Origin: Colwellia sp. 75C3
GTDB lineage: Bacteria; Pseudomonadota; Gammaproteobacteria; Enterobacterales; Alteromonadaceae
Assembly: GCF_002836255.1 (NCBI RefSeq)
Contig: NZ_PJAU01000033.1
Span: 682,001 to 746,000 of the forward strand
Reading direction: 5' to 3'
Length of the DNA stretch: 64,000 nucleotides
The position numbers and the translations under genes are program-made. Shown here piece by piece: positions 37,417-45,480 of the stretch (positions within the stretch are counted from its first letter, which is position 1; each line of letters begins with the position of its first letter). Below the pieces are notes generated by a model that had not been told where the DNA came from, did no database searches, and worked only from the letters and a program-made list of their open reading frames with translations.

Positions 37417-38382
37417 ATGAACAAATTAACAAGAAAAATACAACAATGCGCAAATATCATCACAGCGGTATCTTGCTTACTATTAAGTGCACAGACATAC
37501 GCAGCGACAGAAATTGCAGAAAGCTTACCAAGTGATAATGTCACTAACATATCTATTAATAACCACAGTGGCTTAATTAATGTTGTCGGCTGGGATAAAG
37601 ATAAAATATCGGTTACTGGCACTTTAGATGATGATGCAGAAAAACTTATTTTTGAACAAAAAGGTGCTCAAGTTCTTATTAGTGTTGAATACCCTAGAAT
37701 GGATAATTGGAGCGCTGATGGCTCAAAAATAACTGTTTTTATGCCAAAAAATATTCGCATGAAATCGTCAAGTATTTCTAGCGATATTCATCTATCAAAC
37801 TTACATGGTGGTGTTGAAGTTAAAACCGTTAGCGGTGATGTTTTGGCAAAAAATGTAACACAAAGTGTTGAACTCAACAGTATTAGTGGCAATATCAACA
37901 CTGATAAATTATCAGGTAAGGTATCGTTATCTGCAGTGAGTGGCGATATAAAAGATACTGACTCCACTGGGCGGTTAGAGATTAGATCAGTCAGTGGTGA
38001 AGTTTTTACCAATAGCCAAGCCAAGGAAGTCTTTTTTAATAACGTTTCAGGTAGAAGTAAGCTTAATTTAGCTGATGTTATGGAGCTTCGTATAAGAACT
38101 GTTAGCGGTGATTTAAAAGCAAAAGTAACGTTAAATGAGAAAGCATTACTTAAAGCGTCAACGGTAAGTGGTGATTTAACATTTACTTTTCAAAAGGGTA
38201 TTGATGCTGACTTCAGCCTTAAATCAAGTGTTGGCGGCGACATAGACAATAACATCACTCAAGATAAAACAGAGCATGATGAATATGGTCCAGGTGCTAA
38301 GTTAAACTTTCAAACCGTTAATGGTAGTGCTTTAGTTCGAGTATCAACGGTTAGTGGTAACGTTGAGGTTAGTAGTAAGTAA
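37417..38382 (+). CDS. Exported DUF4097 beta-helix protein
   Basis: A 321-residue exported protein (signal peptide about 1-31, ending QTYAA). The mature part is a chain of about 20-residue beta repeats. Eight of them carry a VSG-D/N/E/R or ISG motif (VSGDVLAKN, ISGNINTDK, VSGDIKDTD and others), typical of the DUF4097 / putative-adhesin family. No enzymatic residues are visible. It is the third gene of the sigma-factor cluster, 98 bases after the anti-sigma candidate, and may be a target or sensor of that system (inference). Confidence 0.88.
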   Translation: MNKLTRKIQQCANIITAVSCLLLSAQTYAATEIAESLPSDNVTNISINNHSGLINVVGWDKDKISVTGTLDDDAEKLIFEQKGAQVLISVEYPRMDNWSADGSKITVFMPKNIRMKSSSISSDIHLSNLHGGVEVKTVSGDVLAKNVTQSVELNSISGNINTDKLSGKVSLSAVSGDIKDTDSTGRLEIRSVSGEVFTNSQAKEVFFNNVSGRSKLNLADVMELRIRTVSGDLKAKVTLNEKALLKASTVSGDLTFTFQKGIDADFSLKSSVGGDIDNNITQDKTEHDEYGPGAKLNFQTVNGSALVRVSTVSGNVEVSSK

Positions 38383-38586
38383 TCCATTAGTATTCTATTA
38401 GGAATCTATTTACCCATAATGCCCTTTTTTGGATAAACTTTTATATTCCCAAAGGGCAAATTCTGCTACATTAGCAATCCTTTTTTAGATACTCGCCTGT
38501 GTTGTTTTACCTTGCTAATAGCAAGAGTCAAAGCAAAAATTAAGACAAGCGCGAGTATGGTGATGTAGCAGAGTAGGGTTAAGGTA

Positions 38587-40005
38587 ATGGCCGACAAAAA
38601 GCCACGTAAATTTGCAAAAGAACAGCAATTCATTCGAGATAAACAGATCGATGAATTAAAAGTACCTCCACACTCATTAGAAGCGGAACAATCGGTTCTT
38701 GGTGGACTGCTACTTGATAATGAAACGTGGGATCGTGTTGCTGAGAAAGCCGTTGCCGCTGATTTTTATAGTCGCTCACATCGCCTTATCTTTGAAACTA
38801 TTGGCGCATTAATTGAGTTAGGCGAACCGGTTGATTTAATTACCCTTTCCGAAGCTTTAGAAAACGATCAAAAACTTGATGATGCTGGTGGTTTTGTTTA
38901 TCTCGCCGAGATGATGAAAAATACGCCAAGTGCAGCAAACATCGCCGCTTATGCTGATATTGTACGTGAACGTGCAGTAACGCGTGAAATGATCAGTGTT
39001 GCCAATGAAATTGCTGAAGCAGGTTATGATACCCAAGGTCGAAGCAGTGCTGATTTACTCGATTTTGCTGAAACCAAAGTTTTTGCTATTGCTGAAAAAC
39101 GTGCCAATAAAAATGAAGGCCCTGAAAGTCTTAATTCAGTATTAGAAAAAACCGTTGATAGAATCGAAAAGCTTTGTTCAACACCATCAGGTGGTGTTAC
39201 CGGTGTACCGAGTGGTTATGCTGATTTAGATAAAATGACAGCCGGTTTACAAAAGTCTGATTTGATCATTGTTGCTGCTCGTCCATCGATGGGTAAAACA
39301 ACCTTTGCGATGAACTTGGCTGAGCATGCCGCGATGACACAAGAACATCCCGCGCTTATTTTCAGCTTAGAGATGCCAGCAGATCAAATCATGATGCGTA
39401 TGTTAGCCTCCTTAGGACGCATCGATCAAACCAAAATTCGTACCGGTCAGTTAGAAGATGAAGATTGGGCTCGCCTTTCTTCAACCATGGGTTTGCTCAT
39501 GGAAAAAGGCAAAATGTTCATTGATGATGCTGCTGGTTTAACGCCGACAGAAGTTCGTTCAAGAGCGCGAAGAATACATCGAGATCATGGCGGTATCAGT
39601 TTGATCATGATTGATTATTTACAATTAATGCGTGCACCACAATTCTCTGATAACCGTACCTTAGAAGTTGCAGAAATTTCTCGTTCACTCAAAGCCTTAG
39701 CGAAAGAATTAAAAGTACCTGTTGTTGCACTATCTCAGTTAAACCGTGGTTTGGAGCAACGTGCAGATAAACGACCAATTAACTCAGATCTACGTGAATC
39801 AGGTTCAATAGAGCAGGATGCTGATTTAATCATGTTTATTTATCGTGATGAAGTTTATAACGATGATAGTGAATTTAAAGGCATGGCAGAAATTATTATT
39901 GGTAAGCAACGTAACGGACCGATAGGACGTGTACCCCTAACTTTCCAAGGTAAGTATTCCCGTTTTGATAATTATGCCGGACCGCATGTCCTAGAAGAAG
40001 ACTAA
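38587..40005 (+). CDS. dnaB: Replicative DNA helicase DnaB
   Basis: Hexameric 5'-3' helicase of the replication fork, 472 residues. The N-terminal domain (about 20-130: PPHSLEAEQSVLGGLLLDN) joins a RecA-like domain with Walker A ARPSMGKTT at about 230-239 and Walker B LIMIDYLQLM. LSQLNRGLEQR and DLRESGSIEQDAD carry the arginine finger and DnaB-specific segments. No intein is present. The alr gene that often follows dnaB is missing. Confidence 0.98.
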   Translation: MADKKPRKFAKEQQFIRDKQIDELKVPPHSLEAEQSVLGGLLLDNETWDRVAEKAVAADFYSRSHRLIFETIGALIELGEPVDLITLSEALENDQKLDDAGGFVYLAEMMKNTPSAANIAAYADIVRERAVTREMISVANEIAEAGYDTQGRSSADLLDFAETKVFAIAEKRANKNEGPESLNSVLEKTVDRIEKLCSTPSGGVTGVPSGYADLDKMTAGLQKSDLIIVAARPSMGKTTFAMNLAEHAAMTQEHPALIFSLEMPADQIMMRMLASLGRIDQTKIRTGQLEDEDWARLSSTMGLLMEKGKMFIDDAAGLTPTEVRSRARRIHRDHGGISLIMIDYLQLMRAPQFSDNRTLEVAEISRSLKALAKELKVPVVALSQLNRGLEQRADKRPINSDLRESGSIEQDADLIMFIYRDEVYNDDSEFKGMAEIIIGKQRNGPIGRVPLTFQGKYSRFDNYAGPHVLEED

Positions 40006-40353
40006 ACTTATAGCTAAATAGCACTCATCTTGTCGTTGTATGGTCCAATATAGGCGTTAAAAGTACTTATTGACTAACGTCAACTCAGTGCTTTTTCCTT
40101 TAACTTGAACCGTACAACTTAAAGCTGAATGCTATTATTGATAAGTAAATTTGAGAATGACGTCATTGAGGTTAGGCTATTGTAAATTAAGCCTAGTAGT
40201 TAAAGGTAAGTTATTATAGATGAATCTTTCAGTGGTCATCCCCGTGGTATTTTAGTCGGGGATCCAGTTTGTTATCGTTTATACCTCTAAATCATAAATT
40301 CAAGGGAATAACGCCTGTTTAGTTAGGTTAATCAGGCCTGACGACTCAGCACT
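40006..40353. other. Gap between dnaB and yjbQ
   Basis: No gene is seen. A small hairpin repeat (TCCCCG...CGGGGA, 40235-40261) lies inside it, preceded by CAGTGGTCA and followed by TCCAG, a style common to dispersed palindromic repeats. Near 40306-40332 GCCTG and CAGGC could form a weak stem between the convergent genes. Confidence 0.4.
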
Positions 40354-40773
40354 CTACTCGCCATTAATGGTAACTACAATCGTGCGGCTACCTGCATGGT
40401 TTCTATGTTCACCTAAATATATCCCCTGCCAGATTCCAATATTTAATTGCCCATGACTAATCGACAAACTAAGACTATTACCTAGCAAACTGGCTTTTAT
40501 GTGGGCTGGCATATCATCATCACCTTCATATGTGTGCTGATAATAAGGTGCTCGTTCAGGCACAAAGTGATTAAAGTGCGCTTCCATATCTGAGCGTACT
40601 GTCGGGTCAGCATTTTCATTAAGGGTAATGGAGGCAGAGCTATGTTTTATAAAAAGGTGAAGAATGCCACAGCTCACTTTACTCAGCTCTGGTAGCTGGT
40701 TTAGTATTTCTTCAGTGATTAAATGAAAACCACGCTTTCTCGCTTTCAATGTAAGTTCAGTTTGATTCCACAT
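40354..40773 (-). CDS. yjbQ: YjbQ family protein (UPF0047)
   Basis: A 139-residue cytoplasmic protein of the UPF0047/YjbQ family, reported to have weak thiamine-phosphate synthase activity; its true role is unsettled. Conserved features are IKHSSASITLNENADP at about 43-58, HFNHFVPE, and the C-terminal GIWQGIYLGEHRNHAGSRTIVV with His and Glu residues that may bind a metal. It is monocistronic and convergent with dnaB. Confidence 0.92.
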   Translation of the reverse strand: MWNQTELTLKARKRGFHLITEEILNQLPELSKVSCGILHLFIKHSSASITLNENADPTVRSDMEAHFNHFVPERAPYYQHTYEGDDDMPAHIKASLLGNSLSLSISHGQLNIGIWQGIYLGEHRNHAGSRTIVVTINGE

Positions 40774-40807
40774 GGTTTATCTCATATTTTATGATGATTA
40801 TTTATTG

Positions 40808-41026
40808 TTAGCTAACATATAAGTTCGCAAATTCTTTGATGGCTTCAGGCAGTAGCTTTTCAATCATGGCTATCTGCTTACTATTTTTATCATAACGGGC
40901 ATAAAGCTTTTTATGAATACCTGTTTCTCCTAAGCGCATACAATGAAAAAGTGATTGCTAGATAAGGCTTGAGGCTAACCAATCAGGCAAAGTAGCCACG
41001 CCCATGTTTGCTGAGATCATTGGTAA
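40808..41026 (-). pseudogene. C-terminal remnant of a LysR-type regulator
   Basis: About 72 codons read as the end of a LysR-family effector-binding domain: LPMISANMGVATLPDW, then a TAG stop at 40958-40960, then MRLGETGIHKKLYARYD and the natural end FANLYVS. The 5' part is gone: the frame runs directly into the inverted end of a type a palindromic element at 41026. Both the in-frame stop and the truncation make it nonfunctional. Confidence 0.78.
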
Positions 41027-41337
41027 TACCAAGTACATTAATTTATTGACCACTTAGCGAGAATTAAAAGGCTTAGAGGCAAGGCATTGATTGAAGATAA
41101 TGGTTATTCAGGAGAATGTGCTCCTGCATTATCTAAGAGGCTACATCCGTGTAGCGTCCTTATCAAAATTAATAACGCCGCATATATGCCTTTTAAACTC
41201 GCCCTCGGGAGTTTATTAGCAAACTGATAACTGCACAAAATTAATAAAATATAGAATAACTATGTTTAAGTAATTTTGTTGGTTCTAAGCTCGCTAATAT
41301 AACTCTAAGTTGATCAATAAATTAGTGTAATTGGTAT
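41026..41337. repeat. MITE-like palindromic element, type a, long-core copy
   Basis: About 312 bp bounded by ATACCAA (41026-41032) and TTGGTAT (41331-41337), with similar inner ends (CATTAATTTATTGA and its mirror). At about 41103-41156 the core holds an extra segment with an AGGAG...CTCCT hairpin and GCTACATCCGTGTAGC; the same insert occurs in the type b copy at 2541-2854. The left end abuts the LysR remnant. Bases 41338-41426 to the right show no clear gene. Confidence 0.82.
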
Positions 41338-41426
41338 AACATATCCTTACTTGATGCGTTGATGAACAAGCCTATCCCAATGATTTAGATTCTAGTGTTT
41401 ACGATATTCGTTCACCGAATGTAGCA

Positions 41427-41463
41427 GAAAAAAGCACCTTAGCGATTAGCTAAGGTGCTTTTA
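41427..41463 (-). terminator. Terminator of the VOC gene
   Basis: AAGCACCTTA (41432-41441) and TAAGGTGCTT (41451-41460) form a perfect stem. On the minus strand a U6 tract follows. Confidence 0.88.
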
Positions 41464-41508
41464 GTTTCATATTTTGTCTGTAAGCTAATTAGACATAACG
41501 CTAATAAA

Positions 41509-42039
41509 TTAATCTAGTTCGTGTAACCAGGCCGCATGACGTGGAGCACGTTTAGTTACTGACCATTCATCAATCATGTCGTGAGCGACTCTGTTAAGTT
41601 CTTTATATTGTTCGCTAGTACCAATATCGACAGCAAGCTCTAAACGGTGACCGTTAGGATCAAAGAAGTAGATAGATTTAAATATACCGTGATTAACGGG
41701 TCCTAGAACATCAACACCCTTACTTTCAAGCTCTTCTTTAGCGGATACTAATTCATCATAACTCGCAACTCTTAGGGCAATATGCTGTACCCAAGCTGGC
41801 GTATTTTGATCTCTGTCCATGGTTGGAGAGTTAGGTAATTCAAAAAAGGCCAATACATTTTCATTTCCTGCATCGAGGAAAATATGCATATAAGGATCGG
41901 GTGCTTTAGTTGAAGGTACTTCATTTTCAGCAATAGCGAGCACTAAATCCATGTTTAGCTTGTCTTTGTACCAAGTTGTTGTTTCTTTTGCATCTTTACA
42001 ACGATAGGCAACGTGATGAATTTTTTCTATATTAATCAT
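41509..42039 (-). CDS. VOC (glyoxalase/bleomycin-resistance) family protein
   Basis: A 176-residue protein with two beta-alpha-beta-beta-beta modules. IHHVAYRCKDAKETTTWYKDKL opens module one. VQHIALRVASYDELVSAKEELESKGV opens module two, which ends FDPNGHRLELAV. The His, His and Glu positions (near residues 8, 89 and 135) fit a metal site. The family includes glyoxalases, dioxygenases and isomerases, so the reaction cannot be named. It stands alone between the LysR remnant and purU. Confidence 0.85.
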   Translation of the reverse strand: MINIEKIHHVAYRCKDAKETTTWYKDKLNMDLVLAIAENEVPSTKAPDPYMHIFLDAGNENVLAFFELPNSPTMDRDQNTPAWVQHIALRVASYDELVSAKEELESKGVDVLGPVNHGIFKSIYFFDPNGHRLELAVDIGTSEQYKELNRVAHDMIDEWSVTKRAPRHAAWLHELD

Positions 42040-42148
42040 GATCAGGACTTCTATTAAAATAGCTTATGAGGTAATTTTAATCATAAAGCGACCTATTAGG
42101 CTAATTTAAACCTAATTTAGTAAAATACTATACGTCAGGGGGAGTTGA

Positions 42149-42174
42149 CGGCTGTACAAAAATAATTACAGCCG
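42149..42174. terminator. Stem-loop between purU and the VOC gene
   Basis: ACGGCTGTA and TACAGCCGT pair perfectly across about ten bases, 50 bases after the purU stop. There is no U tract on the minus strand, so this is a weak terminator candidate. Confidence 0.4.
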
Positions 42175-42223
42175 TAGAGATGAAAGCGTTTAAAGAGCTT
42201 AATTAAGCTTCAAGTAAGTTAAG

Positions 42224-43084
42224 TTACGCCAGGATTACTGTTTTATCACCATTGACGCAAACGCGTTGTTCCGCATGAATTCTTACCGCATGACTCAATG
42301 CTGTCGCTTCTAAATCATGACCCATATGTACCATTTGCTCTATGGTAAAAGTGTGATTAATTGGCTTTACTTCTTGCGCGATAATAGGTCCTTCATCAAG
42401 GTTAGCCGTTACATAATGGGCAGTGGCTCCAATAACTTTAACCCCACGAGCATGCGCTTGGTGATAAGGGCGAGCACCTTTAAAACTAGGTAAAAACGAG
42501 TGATGGATATTAATGGCTTTACCTTGTAATTGTTGGCATAAACCATCAGAGAGTATCTGCATATAACGGGCTAATACTAATAAATCGACCTTAAGCTCTC
42601 TCATCAAATTGGTAATTTGAGCTTCTTGCTCTAGTTTAGTTTCTGCATTTACCGGTAAATGATAAAAGGGCACTTTATGCCACTCACTTAACGCCTGACA
42701 ATCTTGATGATTAGAGATAACGCCAACGACATTGATGGGTAATACACCCGATCGCCACTTTGTCAGTAACGACACTAAACAGTGATCGTCTTTTGATACC
42801 GCAATAAGAATATTGGGTACATCCTCACGTTTACGCAATTGATACTGCATGGCGAGCGGTTTTGCTAATTCATCTAATGCTTCAACAAACTCACTACTTG
42901 AAACGGTTAAGTTACGATCATCAAAGGCAATACGTGAAAAAAACGTTTCACTATATGGGTCACTGTACTGAGAGGTTTCGGTAATAAAAGCACCGTGTAA
43001 AAACAGGCTTTGTGATACTTTGGCTAAAACGCCACTATTGTCAGGGCATTGCCAAGTTAAAATGTAATGGGTGGCTAAAGACAT
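42224..43084 (-). CDS. purU: Formyltetrahydrofolate deformylase
   Basis: Hydrolyses 10-formyl-tetrahydrofolate to formate and tetrahydrofolate, balancing one-carbon pools. The 286 residues show an N-terminal ACT domain (about 7-90, HYILTWQCPDNSGVLAKVS) and a formyltransferase-like domain with the catalytic segment NIHHSFLPSFKGARPYHQA and GATAHYVTANLDEGPII. Both His and the Asp of the deformylase are present. In Escherichia coli Met and Gly control it through the ACT domain. No co-transcribed neighbour is evident. Confidence 0.96.
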   Translation of the reverse strand: MSLATHYILTWQCPDNSGVLAKVSQSLFLHGAFITETSQYSDPYSETFFSRIAFDDRNLTVSSSEFVEALDELAKPLAMQYQLRKREDVPNILIAVSKDDHCLVSLLTKWRSGVLPINVVGVISNHQDCQALSEWHKVPFYHLPVNAETKLEQEAQITNLMRELKVDLLVLARYMQILSDGLCQQLQGKAINIHHSFLPSFKGARPYHQAHARGVKVIGATAHYVTANLDEGPIIAQEVKPINHTFTIEQMVHMGHDLEATALSHAVRIHAEQRVCVNGDKTVILA

Positions 43085-43213
43085 AACGAGCTAATTCTTA
43101 ATGAGTATTGTAGCCATCATTAGATATTTTTCGTTGTAATGCCAGTGTTTTAATAGCTTGTCTGGCTATATCTTATAGAATGAATAGCCAGCTAAGCAAA
43201 TGAATCTGTCGAA

Positions 43214-43465
43214 CTAGTTCAAATCATCTGATTCAAATGAATTCTGAATTTTAATTTTATTTTTAATATAAAGCTGCTCAACCTTTTCTCTCGCCCAGGG
43301 GGTTTTACGCAGAAACTTTAATGTTGATTGAATACTTGGATCATCAGTAAAACATTTAATTTTGATTGTTTTACCTAACGCTTCAAAGCCGAAGTAGGCT
43401 TCTAGTTCAACAACGATGGTCTTTAGTGTTAGGCCGTGAAGAGGGTTGTAAGGCTGGTTATCCAT
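43214..43465 (-). CDS. VF530 family DNA-binding protein
   Basis: An 83-residue protein matching the VF530 family (DUF2132): NPLHGLTLKTIVVELEAYFG, then CFTDDPSIQSTLKFLRKTPWAREKVE. VF530 proteins are compact helical proteins reported to resemble a double-stranded DNA-binding fold; the biological role is unknown. It lies 130 bases downstream of purU's start side and 147 bases after the end of the peroxiredoxin fusion gene, separated from the latter by a terminator. Confidence 0.88.
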   Translation of the reverse strand: MDNQPYNPLHGLTLKTIVVELEAYFGFEALGKTIKIKCFTDDPSIQSTLKFLRKTPWAREKVEQLYIKNKIKIQNSFESDDLN

Positions 43466-43525
43466 TATTTATTCCAATAAGTAACATTAATACTAGTTAT
43501 TGAGAACTAGCAGTAGTCTGTAAAC

Positions 43526-43568
43526 AAAAAAAACACAATAACAAGAGTATATCATTATTGTGTTTTTA
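43526..43568 (-). terminator. Terminator of the peroxiredoxin-glutaredoxin gene
   Basis: AAAAACACAATAA and TTATTGTGTTTTT pair across a 13-base loop. On the minus strand U8 follows the stem. Confidence 0.88.
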
Positions 43569-43612
43569 TTGGGATATAGCTTAGTTTTTAACGTTATAAT
43601 TACTTAGAAATG

Positions 43613-44341
43613 TTAGCTAAAATACTTTGTTAATTCGTCATTGCCACCAATGTGTTTTCCGTCAATAAATATTTGTGGTGTAGTATCTGCATTTGAAATA
43701 GCACGCATTGCTGTAATCGTTGTATCATCGCCTAATACCAACTCTTCATACTGTAAGCCTTGTTCAGTTAATAACGCTTTGGCTTTAGTACAATGTGAAC
43801 AACCATGTTTAGTGAAAATTGCTACTTCTGTTTTTTGAACTGCTTCAGGGTTTATGAAGTTAAGCATAGTATCAGCATCAGATACTTCAAACGGGTCGCC
43901 TGGTAAATCAGCTTCGATGAACATTTTTTCAATAACGCCATTTTTAACTAACATAGCATAACGCCAGCTACGTTTTCCAAAACCTATCTCAGCTTTATCA
44001 ACTAATAAACCCATGCCTTGAGTAAACTCACCGTTACCATCTGGAATAAAGCTAATTTTGTCGGCATCTTGGTCTTTTGCCCAAGCATTCATAACAAAGG
44101 TATCGTTTACAGAAACACAAACAATTTCATCAACACCATTAGCAAAGAATTTAGGTGCTAATTCGTTATAACGCGGTAAGTGAGACGATGAACATGTTGG
44201 GGTAAATGCACCCGGTAATGAAAAAACTACCACCGTTTTATTCGCAAATATATCGTTATAGTTGCGTGAAATCCATGTGTCATCAGCTATGATTGGAAAA
44301 GTGACTGAAGGGACTTTTTGACCGGTAATATCAGTAAACAT
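43613..44341 (-). CDS. Peroxiredoxin-glutaredoxin fusion (hybrid Prx5)
   Basis: A 242-residue peroxidase that reduces hydroperoxides using glutathione through its own glutaredoxin domain. The Prx5-type domain (about 1-165) has the peroxidatic Cys50 in PGAFTPTCSSSHLP. The glutaredoxin domain (about 168-242) has CSHC at 181-184, TTPQIFIDG, and GGNDEL. The same fusion is characterised in Haemophilus and Vibrio relatives. Such genes are usually under OxyR; no OxyR regulator or clear operator is seen next to it. Confidence 0.95.
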   Translation of the reverse strand: MFTDITGQKVPSVTFPIIADDTWISRNYNDIFANKTVVVFSLPGAFTPTCSSSHLPRYNELAPKFFANGVDEIVCVSVNDTFVMNAWAKDQDADKISFIPDGNGEFTQGMGLLVDKAEIGFGKRSWRYAMLVKNGVIEKMFIEADLPGDPFEVSDADTMLNFINPEAVQKTEVAIFTKHGCSHCTKAKALLTEQGLQYEELVLGDDTTITAMRAISNADTTPQIFIDGKHIGGNDELTKYFS

Positions 44342-44585
44342 AATGAAATCCTTTATGGGTTAATTGTATTTGTTCTGCGAGTAGCTGCTTAGCTTAACTC
44401 GTTAAGATGAAGCTATTATGATAGCTCAACTAATTTAAGTAAAACAGATTAAATCTATCATTACGATAGTTAATACCTATCAACAATGGTAAGTGGCATA
44501 GCTAGTTTAATAATGAGCAAGCTAAAAGAATTCCATCTATCCTTGCTCACAGTAACTAACGCATGATAAATTAGCGCTTGCAAAG

Positions 44586-44597
44586 TTGTATATACAA
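44586..44597. promoter_or_regulatory. hutC site: Candidate HutC operator
   Basis: The perfect palindrome TTGTATATACAA lies 31 bases upstream of the hutG start. It matches the known HutC-repressor operator pattern TTGTAtnTACAA of gammaproteobacterial histidine-utilisation genes. Position and genes agree, so urocanate-responsive repression is likely. Confidence 0.75.
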
Positions 44598-44627
44598 TTT
44601 GGTTAGTGGCCAATTTTAGGGGATAAT

Positions 44628-45416
44628 ATGAATACAAGTTATGACTTAGTCACGGGTAACATTGGTATGTTAATTAGCATGCCGCATAACGGGCAATTAA
44701 TCCCCGACAGTATCGCAAGTAATATGACAGCTACGGGTCATCAGGTTCCTGATACTGATTGGTATATGGATAAGCTCTATGATTTTGCTCAAGATCTTGG
44801 TATTTCGATTATTAAACCTAAATATAGCCGCTACGTTATCGATTTAAACCGAAACATTGATGGCGTAAATTTATACCCAGGAGCGAACAGCACAGAGCTT
44901 TGCCCAACCACAGCATTTGATTTGTCGCCATTATATATCACCGGGCAAGAACCCGATGAAGCTGAAGTTCAGCGAAGAATTGATGGTTACTGGCAACCTT
45001 ATCACCAAGCATTGAAAAATACGCTGGCTGAAATGAAAGTTAAATATGGCAAAGTTGTCTTACTTGATGCTCACTCAATATTGTCACAAGTACCACGTTT
45101 TTTTGAAGGACAGTTACCCGATTTTAATTTTGGTAGTGCAAATGGTGAAAGCTGTAGCGCGGAACTGATTAATAAAATAGCCCAACTTGACCTTTCTCCT
45201 TATTCTAGCGTAGTAAATGGTCGTTTTAAGGGCGGTTACATCACACGTGGTTATGGCAACCCGACAGAAAATATTCATGCTGTTCAGTTAGAGTTATCAC
45301 AACATACCTATATGGATGAGCCTAGCGATCAATACAATGAAGAAAAAGCAGCTAAAGTAAAAGAAAAGTTACAGACATTTGTGCAATGCTTAGCTGATTT
45401 CACTCAAGATAAGTAA
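44628..45416 (+). CDS. hutG: N-formylglutamate deformylase
   Basis: Last step of the five-enzyme histidine pathway: hydrolysis of N-formylglutamate to glutamate and formate. The 262 residues show ISMPHNGQLIP near the N terminus (His ligand), DTDWYMDKLYDF, SRYVIDLNR, LLDAHSI with Asp-His ligands, and NGRFKGGYITRGYG. These are the FGase family motifs. It is followed 64 bases later by hutF; together they make the formimidoylglutamate to glutamate route. hutH, hutU and hutI are not in the window. Confidence 0.95.
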   Translation: MNTSYDLVTGNIGMLISMPHNGQLIPDSIASNMTATGHQVPDTDWYMDKLYDFAQDLGISIIKPKYSRYVIDLNRNIDGVNLYPGANSTELCPTTAFDLSPLYITGQEPDEAEVQRRIDGYWQPYHQALKNTLAEMKVKYGKVVLLDAHSILSQVPRFFEGQLPDFNFGSANGESCSAELINKIAQLDLSPYSSVVNGRFKGGYITRGYGNPTENIHAVQLELSQHTYMDEPSDQYNEEKAAKVKEKLQTFVQCLADFTQDK

Positions 45417-45480
45417 CGCTAAAGCAATAATATACTGATAAATCAGCAACAATATTAATAGAGAAATTTAGTAGAGCAAT

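Noticed and set aside
41339..41451. Plus-strand frame ending DIRSPNVAEKSTLAIS as a possible gene fragment
   Set aside because: It is only about 34 codons long and its last third is the terminator hairpin of the leftward VOC gene, so chance is the simpler explanation.
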